A stretch of 64,000 nucleotides of DNA from Gonatopus flavifemur (Eukaryota; Arthropoda; Insecta; Hymenoptera; Dryinidae): positions 1,850,001-1,914,000 of the forward strand of contig JAFFJZ010000017.1 in assembly GCA_018340375.1 (NCBI GenBank), read 5' to 3'. Shown piece after piece: positions 1 through 11,975 of the stretch. The position numbers and the translations under genes are program-made. Below the pieces are notes generated by a model. That model made no database searches. It had not been told where the DNA came from and worked only from the letters and a program-made list of their open reading frames with translations. How positions within the stretch are numbered: the first letter of the stretch is position 1; every line of letters begins with the position of its first letter.

Positions 1-40
1 CAGACCCAATAATGATAAAAACAAAATTCGTCCCTTATGT

Positions 41-450
41 GTGACTTTCCCCTCCAGCAGTACACCGTTGGATATCATCAGAGGGAAGTCTGCCTACAGG
101 GGTCCGGTGAGATTTTCTCTTGATCGTACTCCTCGTCAACGGGCTCACTCAAACAGTCTCCGGGATCGTCTGAAAGACCTCAACGATCCATCTCAGACGA
201 TTAGATATGTAAATGGTGGACCGAAAATTGTTCCATTGAATAAGACTCGTCACTCATCATCACAAAAAAACCTGTAACCCGCCCTTTAGTGTACTATCAA
301 AATGTCCGCGGCCTTCGTACTAAACTAAATGCGCTTCATTGTGCAGTCGCAGCCTCTGTCGATCGCTATGACATCATCATTTTATCGGAAACTTGGCTTT
401 CTGATAAAATTTTATCAACGGGAATCGGCTTGCACGGTTACACTGTGTGA
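41..450 (+). pseudogene. Non-LTR retrotransposon fragment (ORF1 end plus endonuclease start)
   Basis: A 78-codon reading frame (41-277) ends in TAA and is overlapped by a second frame that runs to a TGA at 448-450. The second frame reads as the start of an APE-type endonuclease: YYQNVRGLRTKL, then DIIILSETWLSD, matching the QNVRGL and LSETWL motifs of Jockey/CR1-type ORF2 proteins. The first frame is basic and looks like the tail of ORF1. Endonuclease homology stops near 450, so no catalytic His or reverse transcriptase is present; the copy is truncated and also cut by the window edge. The family is clear, the clade is not. Confidence 0.7.
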
Positions 451-834
451 CGTCCTGGATGGAGCAAATAGTATTTTCTTTATTTATAATATGAAATTTT
501 ACTCAATATAATTCGTTTATTATAATTTAATTTCATTCTTTCTGTTCCAGGTAAATCAAACTATTCCATTCTCAAAATTCCACTGTTGCTCTTCCCAGTA
601 CGTCACTGAAAAGGTTTTTAATCAAAACTATCACGCCGACTATTTCAATATCATATGAGCACATGATCAAACAAACTGTGAAAATGATAATAATCAACGT
701 GATTATAGTTGTGTAAAACCCTTGACACATGGTTAGGGGAAAATAAGGTAGCGTATACAGTGTCAGTTTATTCTACACTATCTCTGAAAATTATAATTCA
801 TTCACAATAATTAAGATTTTACTTACTGTTTCAG
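451..834. other. Unassigned AT-rich DNA
   Basis: No reading frame, RNA gene or repeat recognised. It ends in a pyrimidine-rich tract and TTTCAG that could serve as the acceptor of the next feature. Confidence 0.5.
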
Positions 835-932
835 GTTCGAAGGCTGTTCGAAGGAGGTCCTCTGTGGTACGTCCTGTCAATGAAGATCAAAATCCAAGTC
901 CGTGGATGGAAGGAGAATTAAATCTTTTATGA
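835..932 (+). CDS. Candidate 3'-terminal exon of an unidentified host gene
   Basis: A good splice acceptor (ACTGTTTCAG, ending 834) is followed by 32 in-frame codons and a TGA. Read with two nucleotides carried over, the peptide contains KAVRRRSSVVRPVNEDQ and ends NPSPWMEGELNLL. The balanced composition (charged, Trp, no low complexity) and the clean acceptor suggest a real C-terminal exon. No family is recognised and no partner exon was found upstream in the window. It may equally be chance, since 98 bases is short. Confidence 0.3.
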
Positions 933-1050
933 GTATGTGGTACTCGCGGTAGTTTGATTATATATGATTCAAATTCCGCAGGTGCTCGTATTCTTGATCG
1001 ATGCATACAGCAATTACAAACATCCAGACAATAATCCTACATGTCATACT

Positions 1051-1168
1051 ACTTCGCGGTCTCAATTCGCGGATTCCGCGGTATTCACGATTCTAATTCG
1101 CGGTTTTTACGGTATTCGCGGTTATAATTCGCGGTTTTTACGGTATGCGCGGTTACAATTCGCGGTTT
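1051..1168. repeat. TTCGCGG minisatellite
   Basis: Tandem, degenerate copies of AATTCGCGGTTTTTACGGT and related words, with units of roughly 16 and 33 bases. CpG-rich (many CGCGG) in an AT-rich background, which makes it stand out. Confidence 0.75.
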
Positions 1169-1370
1169 TCATGAATTGTGAGTACTAAACGAGTCATATG
1201 AATGACATTTGCATGATGGTATCTTTGTATTCTAACAAGTATAACTCGTGTTATATCCACGTTATGCTCTTGTCACAATCGAAATTAAAATTTGGAATAA
1301 TTCTACACTGAGTGATTGCAAAGTTCACTTGAAATCTTCAATTTTCCTCTGATCCATCAAAGTTGAGTAG

Positions 1371-1388
1371 TTATATATATATATATAT
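1371..1388. repeat. (TA)n microsatellite
   Basis: About nine uninterrupted TA units. Confidence 0.8.
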
Positions 1389-3654
1389 CATCAATACGAG
1401 TCTGATTTATTATCTTAACTTTACGAATATGAACTTGACACGAAAGAAATACTTTGTTTTTTGAATATCAATCAATTCTCGGAACGATTGGGTAGTATGG
1501 ATAGGAGATAGTATCAAGGTAGGTTGTCGAACTTCAAGAAAAACCTCTTCTTTTCTCACTTTCACTTATACTTAACTGACAATTTTATTTCTAAAACAAA
1601 CTTTCAACACTGAGATTCAATCTCTTCAATTAAATGGAACAATTCTCCATTGATTTAATTAATAATTTTATTTAAGTGTGTTAATTTTTATTTTATTTAG
1701 TTTCAACGAGAACGTTACGTATTATTTCTTTCTGTTCGCGATTTCTTTATAGGGAATTATTTAAACTGTATGAACGTATGAAAACTAGTTACAAAGGGAA
1801 GTATATTGAAAACGTCTTTGCAAGTCGAAGATCGCGGCGTAACTTGTGCTCGTTGAAACATGCTGCGACAACTAAAACGTACTTCTCCTATAGAGTGCGT
1901 CTCGGTGCGACTTATTCTTCTTCTCTCTTCCACTCGCAAGCTTCATGCAAGAGTTTCGGAGATCATGTATTGCCCACGTGATTTCTCAAGAAGAGCACCT
2001 TATCTGGTAGTCTAAACATCCTTTCTCTTCGATTCTCTTTTATGCTTCTTCTTATTCGAATTTCACTTGTGCAATGAATCTTGATAGTTATAATTATTAT
2101 ATGATTATATCTTATTATAATTCGAGTGTACATATAGTAATATGGTTTTTCCTTTTATTATAATTCTATGCAATATTTCAAGCTTATGGAAGGGAATTTC
2201 CAATACTTATTATTGACTCTATAAGTTTCGTATAACTCATTTTTCAATAATTCGATACAATAATCTGTCAATTTAAATAAACGTGTTCAACAATCAATTT
2301 GTTTAATTTGTTTCGAAGAATATTCCATTCTGTCATATACTACCTTCAAACGTTGTTCCTAGGTTTCACTCAATCCTTTTCTCTGCCTGCATATGTCTTC
2401 GAATTTTCCAGACAATGGAGACCACGTTTCTTTTCGTACTTGAAATTTATGACAAGAACAGATGTGCTTGTTTTTTCATTCTACTTCATGTATAAGAGTT
2501 TCTAATACAATCATTCTATTGTGAATTGGCTCGTGAGAAATTCAGGAATGAAGAAATTTGACGAATTGGTATAAAGTCTTGTCTCTTTGAAAGGAGGCCC
2601 GTGCCAGAAGAAAAGGTGCTTTTATGGTTTATGGCTTTATGGCTTTATGGCTACCTGTCGTAAACTTCATATATACATAGTATCCAAACAGGTGTGGCGC
2701 GTGTCATTCACACTTGTTCTTCCATTCATTAAGAGATTCATTCATTTTCTGTCTCACATAATGCATTGCGAATAACCATTATCATTCATTACATGTCATT
2801 ATTTGTTTGTATAATTAATACAATCTTATTCTATTACTTAGTATATTCCGTTATAATTTAACTGTATGAATCAATTATTCAAATGGTACAAATCAATCGA
2901 ATCAAGTTATCTCACGAATGTTACATAACAATAATCGTACATTTGACATATTGTTATATAGTTAATATTGATTATTTAAATAATTTATTAAGCATATTAT
3001 TCCATTTGAGTAATTGAATAATCCCTTCGATTTGAACTATCTATCGAAGTAGAATCTATTTAAAGGTAGGTAACATTTGTTTAAACATTTCAGTAGTATG
3101 AGTCAATGTTTAAACAATTGTCAGACATTATTTTGAGTCGAGAAGGGTTACTTGTCCAATCAATGTCGAATGTAAATTAATCATTCAGTCCATCATTCAA
3201 CGATTATTCCCTTGGTCAATAATCGCTACTGTTCACTACTCATTTTTTAAACAATTCCAAGTGGTTAAGGTCAATCATTGTCAGACATTTTGATTTCACA
3301 TGATGATGTTATTGTTTGAACAATGTTAGTCCTTTCCCATACCCATTCATCATACAGAAATAAAAGATTTTATTATTCTTATGTGTTCTCACATGTGTAT
3401 ATAAGAATCAATCGAATAAATTCCATAATTTCATTGAAAATGTATGAGAGGATGACTATCATATGTGTTAAGCAGTCATCACAAATCGATAGTGAAAAAT
3501 AATTATAGAGAATATTGAATAATAGTTTTCTTATGAATACTAATTCTTCATGGAAAAATTTATGGAATAATAATTATAATTCCTTTATGGGGAAATTCAT
3601 ATTTCATGTGGGAAAACGGTCGTCATGATAAAATTTCGAAAATTTTTCATGGCG
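1389..3654. other. Long AT-rich stretch without recognised genes
   Basis: Only short chance open frames are present. A small GGCTTTAT tandem lies near 2625-2655. No tRNA, rRNA, transposase or conserved peptide was recognised. Confidence 0.5.
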
Positions 3655-5305
3655 GGACGTTACACTACAAAGGGTGGATTTCACAAAACACGTGTGAAAT
3701 GGAAATAATAATGATGAAACTAAGCAAAACCGTACAAACTATCGACGAAACGTTATCTACCTGTATTTTCCCACGGAGAAGGAGACATTAGGTGAGTAAC
3801 GAGTTCTCAGTGTGATTCAATAGCAGCTAGCAGCGCCTATTTGAGGGTGAGAAATGGATTCTCTCAAAAATAGGAGTTTTTTTTTCAATGGCGATGATAA
3901 ATTCCAACTGGAATGTGATTTTCAATGAGTGAAGGTTTCACAAAAATTCATCCGCAAAATACTTGCATATCAATCACCCCTAATTAGGAGTCAGAAATGC
4001 ATATCTCCAAATATAGGAGATTTCCTTGAATGAAAAAGAATGATAGCATCAGGAATGTGATTTTTCTTTTACATTTGTCTGCCCAAAGTCATTCTCAATC
4101 TGAATATTTATCAGGCACCCCAATTCAGGGGTGAGAAATGGATTGCTGCAAACAGCAGTTTTGATTTCAATAACGATCATAAATTCCAATGGACACGTAA
4201 TTTTTAATGAGCAAAGTTTTCGAAAATTCCATCCTCAGTATAGTTGCGTATCAATCCTATCTCCCAATTTGGGGGTGAGTGATGTATTCCTCTAAATATA
4301 GAAAATTGTCTTGAATGAACAAAATGGTCTTGAGGGGAAGTTCTCATCAAGCGAACTCCGAAAAAAGATGATTTGCTCGAATTCTCTTCCATGGAAGGAG
4401 GTGAATGAAGGCCTCAAGTTTTTTGACACTTATTTAATGAATCTCAAAGTGCATTAAAAATTTGTTCCGAATCAAAAAACTCTTATAGACAAACTTTGTA
4501 GGCGCTTCTCTCGGAACCATGGTTTTCCACCTGGGCGACACGATATCTCAAAAACTACTGAATATATCGCTATTTTCCTTTCATTTTGAAGTAAATTAAA
4601 TTTACTGGGAGCTAAAATCACAAAATGATGATATTTTGATATCTAATGATTTTCGACAGCACTCCAAAAAGCAGAAAGAAACGAAAAAATGCCACCAAAA
4701 GTTTCTATGTCCGCCATTTTTCCAATTTTCAACTTTTTGCTGGGTTCATAAGTTCAAACTCCAACGAATGCGATATATTGCATAGAAATTTTCAGTCTTT
4801 TGTAATTAGATAATATTTGCAAGTGTTACAATGTCGCCTGCTTGGTTACTCTCTTTTTAGGTGGTGATGTGTCAACACTTGTACACAATTCCCATGGCAT
4901 TATTTCGTATGATGAAAAAAAATTCCTCAAGTACACCAAGACTCAAATAATAAGCGTGAAGGAATCCAAGTTCTTCATTCAATTCCTTCTACACTGAGAG
5001 AAATGATGACTAATACCAAGGAAACGTTTCCTTAAATTTTCTTAAGGATACATATTCTTGATTACACCTGATTGTTGTAAGCTCAAGTGGGATTCCCTCG
5101 AATCAAGAAAATATTTCTCCCATTAAAAAAAAACACGCTTAGTTCGAAGAAAATTTCCTTGTATCAAGAATATAGATTTTTTAAGGAATGGATTGGTTGG
5201 AACATCATGTTCTTGGTGATAGTAATTATTTCTCTCAGTGTATGAGAAAAAAAATTCAACAAAATCACCGTATTTCGGAGTCGCTTGATGAGAAGCAACC
5301 CTTAA

Positions 5306-5826
5306 CCCATTTCCTTCCTCTGTTGCGTGTACGCAACGTTACTTTTCAAAAAATTCGTATGTGCAGTGTGTGTGAGGTATTGCGATAAATTTTTTTTTGT
5401 TCGAAAGGTATATCCTTAGGCTTTCTTCCCCTCCATATCTCAACCACCTTCAAAGCACACACTGACATACACACTTGTATATGTAGACACATGTTTTTTA
5501 AACAAATTTTGAATCGCACACTAAAAATTGTCACACGTTAATTCTTTTTCTAGTCGACATGAAAATACGTTCACATGAAGGCAAGGGAAAATTATGATTG
5601 GTTTGTGAATTATCTGGGTGTCATTATGCATGTTCTAGATACGTCTCGAGTCTGTGTTGCGTGTACGCAACGTTGGCGCGTTGCGTACACGCAACATGAC
5701 GTCACCGTGTTTCTAGAAGCCAGAAAAATATGAATTAATTAAGATAAGTTTTTTAAGACTAACTGGTAGCATATATCTTGATTTTACTCAAATAAAAATT
5801 TTTTTCGCAAAAACGGCGAAAATGGG
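5306..5826. mobile_element. piggyBac-type MITE with TTAA target duplication
   Basis: TTAA at 5302-5305 and TTAA at 5827-5830 bracket a 521-bp element starting CCCATTT and ending AAATGGG. TTAA duplication and CCC/GGG termini are hallmarks of the piggyBac superfamily. It has no transposase. The left end carries TGTTGCGTGTACGCAACG at 5321-5338, and the same 18-mer recurs inside as a palindrome (5655-5696). It lies within the larger inverted repeat. Confidence 0.7.
5655..5696. repeat. Perfect palindrome of the TTGCGTGTACGCAA motif
   Basis: TGTTGCGTGTACGCAACG (5655-5672) and its exact reverse complement (5679-5696) are separated by 6 bases. Each arm is itself nearly palindromic around GTAC. It could be a transposase-binding site of the surrounding MITE. 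Confidence 0.8.
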
Positions 5827-6915
5827 TTAATGGGGCATGTGATTTCTTATGAGAGAGTCATACTCAATTTGAATACATATCAGGCACCCCGATTCAGGTG
5901 CGAGAAATGGATTGCCCCAAACAAGAAGTTTTGGATCCATGGGATGCTGAGGGCGTGTAAAAATTTGCAATAAAAGAACCTTGGAAAAAATTGTTTGAAA
6001 CAATATCATGTAAACAGAACAGAAAAAATTATTCCACGTAAAAACTGATACCGCAATTCAGTAATGGGCGATATTCCACAATATCTATTCTCAATATGGA
6101 ATTCTTATCAAATTTTTATCGATATTTTATGAAATTCGATATAAACTTGACAAAATTTCTATAAAAAATATCGATATTTCCAGATACCGCTCATCACCAC
6201 CGCCATTCGATCCTATGGAAAAACTCGTACTGAAAATATGTATAACATTGTCATATTGGACCCTGTGTTTGTTTAAAAAAAACAATTCTTAGATATGGAT
6301 TACCCCTGTTCCAGCCCACCGTCAAACCAGTCGGGATATGTAAGAGTTTGCATATGGATTCATGGGATGCTGAGGAGTGTACAAATTTGCAATGAGAAAA
6401 CCTTGAAAAAAAGTTTTCATGAAAAAATTATTTAAACAAATTACAGAAAAAATCATTCCACGTAAAAGCTGATACCGCTATCCGATTTTACGGAAAAAAA
6501 TCGTCCTGAAATATCGGAAGGCGATATCAGGTTTCACTTGGAATAATTTTTTCTTCAATTTGTTTGAATAATTTGTTTACAAACAATTTTTTCGCAAGGT
6601 TTCCTTATTGCAAATTTGTACACTCCTCAGCATTCCATGAATCTATATGCAAACTCTTCCATATCCCGTCTGGTTTGAGAAAACAAATCCTATTTTTAGG
6701 AAACTCCATTTCTCACCCCTAGATGGGGGTTGCTGGCTGTTACTGAATCATACTGAAAATTCTTGACTCATCTAATGTTCCCTTTTCCACGTGAAAATAC
6801 TAGTCAATAACATTTCGCCGATAGTTTGTACGGTTTCACTTCGTTGGGTCATTATTATTTCCATTTCACACGTGTTTTGTGAACTTCACCCTGTGTGAAA
6901 AACGTCAAACACCCT

Positions 6916-7435
6916 TCTGACGGAAAAAGGGGTAGATCACCATCGGAGATGGATCCCTTACGAGTATTTTGAGCCCAAGTTCATCGTCATATCTTCAAAA
7001 TTGTGTCTGGCAGCGAATTTTCTCCAGAAAATCCCGAAATGCCATATATTAGGTGACTTTCCAAACTGGCAGTAAAATCGGAATATAAAACTCGTTTGAG
7101 CGACCTCTAAATTTGGAACTAGAGACCTGAGGTTTCGGGAGGTTCAGTTTGGGGTCGGGATGAGGGGCCCCTTTAATGAAAAAATTTTTTTTGACACACC
7201 CATATATATATATATATATCAGATGTGTGCCAGTACTCGAAACTTTCGAGTATTCTCGAGTCGAGTCGAGTATTTTGTACTACTCGAAATTTTCGAGCTA
7301 CTGGAAAATCTTCGAGTGATTTGTCGATTTTCTTAGAATTATCATGAATCATCATTTGCGAAGAGTAGAATGTTCTTAGAGAACATAAGGGATCGTCATC
7401 CACTATCACATATAAATGATATTCATATTAATATA
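6916..7435. repeat. (TA)n and a TCGAG-rich hairpin in otherwise unassigned DNA
   Basis: A (TA)n tract at about 7202-7219 is followed by 7230-7304, which starts CCAGTACTCGAAA and ends TTTCGAGCTACTGG. It is packed with CTCGAG/TCGAG words and can fold on itself, so it is likely a small MITE. The rest of the interval shows nothing recognisable. Confidence 0.5.
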
Positions 7436-7952
7436 CAGGGTGTCCCATTTTAATTTTTATATCGGAATAACTCAAAAACAAGGGGTTTTGGAAGAAAATG
7501 TTTCGAACAGAAGTTGTGAGATTCCGAGGGGGACATCTGATGGTGACCTTGACTTTGGCTTCGGATCTCAACTTCAAGGTCATTCAGAGGTCAACTTTTG
7601 TTTCTTGAATGGAATCCCCTATTTTTGACTGCAGATTCAGATTTGACGTTGAAAAACAAGGATCTCTTGTCTGTATCATTTTTCCGAATTCCGCACAGAT
7701 GGCGCTCTAATCGATGAAAAATGAGTTTTATGAAACACTCGTATTGCTTTCTGTGTAAAACGATATTTAACTCTCCAGTGTTTTTTTCAGCTTCTGAGAA
7801 TTACCGTCGTCATTAGAGTTATCCAATGTGCACTACGAGGAGGTTGAGCGATCGGATTTTGCACATCTTTCAGGCCCTGAAAAGGGCCGATTGTCTGGAC
7901 TGTAGAGGAGTGTAATTTTCCACGACAAACGCTCTGCAATATGTATGAAAAT

Positions 7953-9010
7953 TCACCGTATCGAATGTACGATATTTGCACCGTTGACCAGTTGGCATAA
8001 CCTAATTCGGCTCTGAAAATGTGGTTCTAACGACAAAAGCACATGACGTGGAATTGTTCGACAGACAGTTCGTATTCGGCGTTTCATGTCATCTCTGGTC
8101 GTTGATGGTCTTTCATAAACTACATCTTTGATAAAACCCCATAAGTAAGAATCCAGAGGGGTGAGATCCGGAGACCTAGCCGGCCAGGCAATGTATCCAC
8201 CGTGACCAATCCATCTGTGTGGGTAAGATGTGTTTGAGAAATTTCTGACAATTGCAGCGTTATGAGGTGGTGCCCCATCATGTTAAAGCCACATCCTGTT
8301 CCGTGTGTAGAGATCAACATCTTCCAACATCCTTGGTAATTTGGCCCGAATCAATTGCAGATCATTTTCCTTCCTAACAGTATGTTGGAAGAAATAAGGA
8401 CCAATGATCTGACCATTCAAAATCCCACACCACACATTCAGAGTCTAGCGATGTTCATTGTCAACTTGTCGATGCCATCTGGGATTTCCAATTGACCAAT
8501 AATGGCAATTATGTCTGTTCATGACACCGTTACTGCGAAATGTTGCCTCATCACTGAACATCACGTAATTGGAAAAACCAGGCGGTTGCTTCGAGGCCCA
8601 TTGACCGAATTCAACCCTACGTCTAAGATCATCTTCGCTTAATGCTTGCACCAATGTAATGTGGTGAGGATGATATTTACCAGATCTTAGTATGCGGTGT
8701 GCCGTTGATCTTGGGGTACCTGATTGCGGTGCTGGATTTCTCTGGTATTAACGTGAGGACCACGTTTCAGGTGCACCATTCCTAGAACGGCTACTGAGCG
8801 TGCATCCATACGACTTCCATCATAACGCCTTCTGACTCGTGGGATATTCATTCTTCTGACTCGTCTTGTTATTGAGCGTATCGCCTGAAGTGAAGGCTGG
8901 CGTCTATTTGGATACCTCTCTCCATACAATCTTGATGCTGCAGCGTAATTACGTCGGCATTCTCCTAGTATCAGGAGAATATCAAGTATTTCACCCCAAG
9001 GATAATCCAT
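7953..9010 (-). pseudogene. Decayed DD41D transposase with DUF4817-type N-terminus (element A)
   Basis: From the ATG near 9010 the peptide shows a helix-turn-helix region of the DUF4817 type (ILLILGECRRNYAAASRLY, GERYPNRRQPS). After a frameshift near 8690 comes the catalytic core: MFSDEATF (first Asp), NRHNCHYWS, HDGAPPHNA (second Asp) and, in another frame, ARSPDLTPLDSYLW (third Asp). Pieced across the breaks, the second and third Asp are 41 residues apart, the DD41D spacing. Several stops and at least two frameshifts make it non-functional. Confidence 0.8.
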
Positions 9011-9232
9011 GGTATTGAGACCTTCACAACACTGATCAAAGATCTTCTTCAAGTTTGAATCGTATATCGAAAAGAATTCGTGAATGAATGAAGGATATTA
9101 AACATTCCGTTTCACTTATGTTTGTGAACAATGCTCTAGTATGAACTTTCTTGTTCATGATAAACACAAGTATTGTTGTGTACTTGTGTTTGGCAACAAT
9201 TCACAGTAACGGTACTACGAACAGACATAATT

Positions 9233-9310
9233 GTCCATATTGGTCGATGGAAAATCCCAGCTAGGTCTCCGGATCTTACCACTTTGGATTTTTACTTACG
9301 GTGTTTCATC
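9233..9310 (+). pseudogene. Inverted C-terminal transposase fragment in the right arm of element A
   Basis: The plus strand encodes ARSPDLTTLDFYLRCFIKF, the same C-terminal motif found on the minus strand near 8160 in the body of the element. The right inverted repeat has therefore captured the end of the transposase gene in reverse orientation. Element B shows the same arrangement. Confidence 0.7.
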
Positions 9311-10217
9311 AAATTTTCAGGGCCACAAAGATGTGGAAGATCCGATCGCTCAACCTCCTCGTGGTGCACATTGGGTACCTCTGATGGCGACGGTAATCCT
9401 CAGAAGCTGAAAAAAAAACACTGGAGAGTTAAATGTCGTTTTACACAGAAAGCAATACGAGTGTTTCATAAAACTCATTTTTTATCGATTAGAGCGCCAT
9501 CTGTGTGGAATTCGGAAACATGATCCAGACAAAAGTTTCTTTTTTTTCAACGTCAAATCTGAATCTGCAGTCAAAAATAGGGTATTTCATTCAAGAAACA
9601 AAAGTTGACCTCTGAATGACCTTGAAGTTGAGATCCGAAGCCAAAGTCAAGGTCACCATCAGATGTTCCCCTCGGAATCTCACAACTTTTGTTCGAAACA
9701 TTTTCCTCCAAAACTCTTCGTCTTTGAGTTATTCCGATATAAAAATTAAAATGGGACACCCTGTATACAGGGTGGTCTATTTGAAGTGATATAGTCGAAT
9801 ATCTCGGAAACTAGTGGAGATGGAAAAAAATGTTCCAGATGAAAAATGTTGAGTTCCAAGGGGGAAGTATGATGCTGACCTTGAAAACTCCCTCAGAGGT
9901 CATTTTGAAGGTCATTTAGGGGTCAAGATGGTTTTTTTTAAGAGAGACCTCCATGTTTTTACCATGGCATGGGAAAGCTGGTTTCAAACCCTTTACAAAA
10001 CACTGGTCATGGACCCCTTTCCGCCCATTGGGGTGCAAGGTATGGACCGTCGAAGTTATTGATGAACTACTCTTAGCGCTACCCAGGAACAACGACGTGG
10101 ACGTGCTAGTTCTCTGCTCCCTCCGGAGTGCTTGATTATTGTGAGTACCCTTGCCTCTCACATGTGGGGTGCTTGATTATTGTGAGTCCTGTCGCCTCTC
10201 ACATGTGGGGTGCTTGA

Positions 10218-11322
10218 TTATTGTGAGTCCCGTCGCCTCTCACATGAGGGGTGCCCGATGCTGTTACAATAATTGCTCGGAGTTACCCCCTCTGCCTGGA
10301 TACATAATCTCAGTCTCCGCCGAAAATTTGTAACCGTCTCCAGAAACACTGATCGCGGGATGTTGGCACAAACAGTGCGGATGCGATCGATTATGTTCTC
10401 CCTCGTTGTTTGTTGGACCTTGAATACTTCGTCTTCCAGAAATCCCCACAAGAAAAAGTCGGGAGATGTCAAGTCGGGTGAGCGTGGAGGCCATGCAACT
10501 TGGCCCACCTCGTCCAATCCACCTTCCCGGGAAATGATGATCAAGGTATTCTCTCACGATCAATGCGTAATGCGGTGGTGCTCCATCCAGTTGGACCCAC
10601 ATCCTCTCCCTTGTTCGTAAATCCAGATCCTCAAGCAAGCCTGGTAAATGATCCGCCAGAAATTCCAGAAACATGGGGCCGTTCAAAGTGCCGTTGGAAA
10701 AATGTGGACCGACTAAATAGCCATTGACGATCTCGCACCACACATTTACGCTCCAACGATGTTGGTTGTCGATTGCTCGATACCAATGCGGATTAACATC
10801 CGACCAGTAATGAGAGTTGTGTCTATTCAAATGCCCAGTGCTCTGAGAAGATGCTTCGTCAGAGAACATTACATAGTCGAAGAATTGAGGATCGTCAACC
10901 AGCCTTGCTCGTGCCCAGTTGCAGAATCTAAATTGAAGTCTCATATCGTTTGGAGTGAGAGCTTGAGTTAACGTAATGGGGTATGGTCGATATTTGACAT
11001 GCTTCAAGATTCTCAAAACAGTAGTCCGTGGTATACCAGTTATTCATGCCAACGATTCGCTACTAACATGAGGGTCCTAGTGGATAAGTCCCAATATGGT
11101 GAGTGCACGGATATTATTCTCATCATACCGGTGATGTCTTAGATCTCGCTGCAGTACTCCTCGTCGAGCCCTCAATTCGAGTCCACGGATGGTCGTGGGG
11201 TGTGCGATGCGGCGATCGGGATACCTATCTCGGTAAACTCTTGCGGCTTCGTTGTAATTATTGTGACATGAGCCAAGCACAAGCATCATATTAATCATTT
11301 CAGAGGGTGGATAGTGATTCAT
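10218..11322 (-). pseudogene. Decayed DD41D transposase with DUF4817-type N-terminus (element B)
   Basis: A single frame from ATG 11322 runs through the DUF4817-type region (MLVLGSCHNNYNEAARVY), a TAG at 11077-11079, a TGA at 11044-11046, ITGIPRTTVLRILK (second helix-turn-helix), MFSDEASS, and QLDGAPPHY. A one-base shift near 10490 then leads into RSPDLTSPDFFLWG. Counting across the shift gives 41 residues between the last two Asp. All three catalytic Asp survive, but the two stops and the frameshift disable it. Confidence 0.85.
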
Positions 11323-11900
11323 TTCTTCGATTGAATCGAATAGAATAAATTGATAAATGTAGATGATTGAATATGCAGAGGAGAAGAACGATTGTGATGG
11401 TCTCAGTTCAGAACCAGTGTTCAAATGATCACGTATTTGCGGAATCATTCACATAACCAACCATAATGAACAAAAATTCGATGTTCCTGTTTATTTATGT
11501 ATTCTTGTTCATCGCTTTCCTCCGAAGATCGGGACTGATTTCAATGCAGATAAGAGTTAATTTCATTGGAAAAAAATGTGAACATAAACAAACGGGAACA
11601 CTGAGTCTCTGCTTATTATGGTTGGCAGTAATGTGTACGATTCATCACGATTATTGCGTTTCAAATCGAATAAATTATTCCATTTGATTCAATGAGGGTC
11701 ATAAATGAGTATCGACTCTCAAAAATTGTTGAAAGGTTGCTGGAAACATTGGAAGTATTGACCATACCGTCGATTAGGATGCACGTTCGAACGGATACAA
11801 AAATCCTCCGAGCTTTCAGAGAATTCACCAAAGAGAGTTACATCGTGAAAAATTTCTTTGTAGATTTACCAAAAAAATTTGGAAGTTTCTTTGTAAATGA

Positions 11901-11975
11901 GGGAGGACATGATCGATCGCATCCGCACTGTTTGTGCCAACATACCAGGATTATGTATCCAGGCAGAGGGGGGTA
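11901..11975 (+). pseudogene. Inverted C-terminal transposase fragment in the right arm of element B
   Basis: Sequence matching IDRIRTVCANIP and the following C-terminal segment of the element B transposase lies here on the plus strand, opposite to the gene body. It parallels the fragment in element A. Confidence 0.65.

Larger units (their letters stand above)
3655..6915. mobile_element. Interrupted long inverted repeat (foldback-type element)
   Basis: The stretch 3655-3860 reappears in reverse complement at about 6709-6915. Shared blocks include CACAAAACACGTGTGAAATG and CCGTACAAACTATCG. The interior holds degenerate tandem units beginning GGTGAGAAATGGATT (near 3847, 4130 and 5898), a smaller inverted pair (about 6325-6500 against 6510-6690) and the piggyBac-type MITE described separately. 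No coding capacity. The arms look like the termini of an old foldback or rearranged DNA transposon; no target duplication was identified. Confidence 0.55.
7436..9763 (-). mobile_element. DD41D Tc1/mariner-superfamily element A, with long terminal inverted repeats
   Basis: Termini CAGGGTGTCCCATTTTAATT and its reverse complement lie next to TA at 7434-7435 and 9764-9765. The inverted repeats are unusually long, about 440 bp (7436-7876 against 9322-9763). The element carries one decayed transposase on the minus strand. It abuts element B across TATA and shares its family with truncated element C at 42170. Confidence 0.85.
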
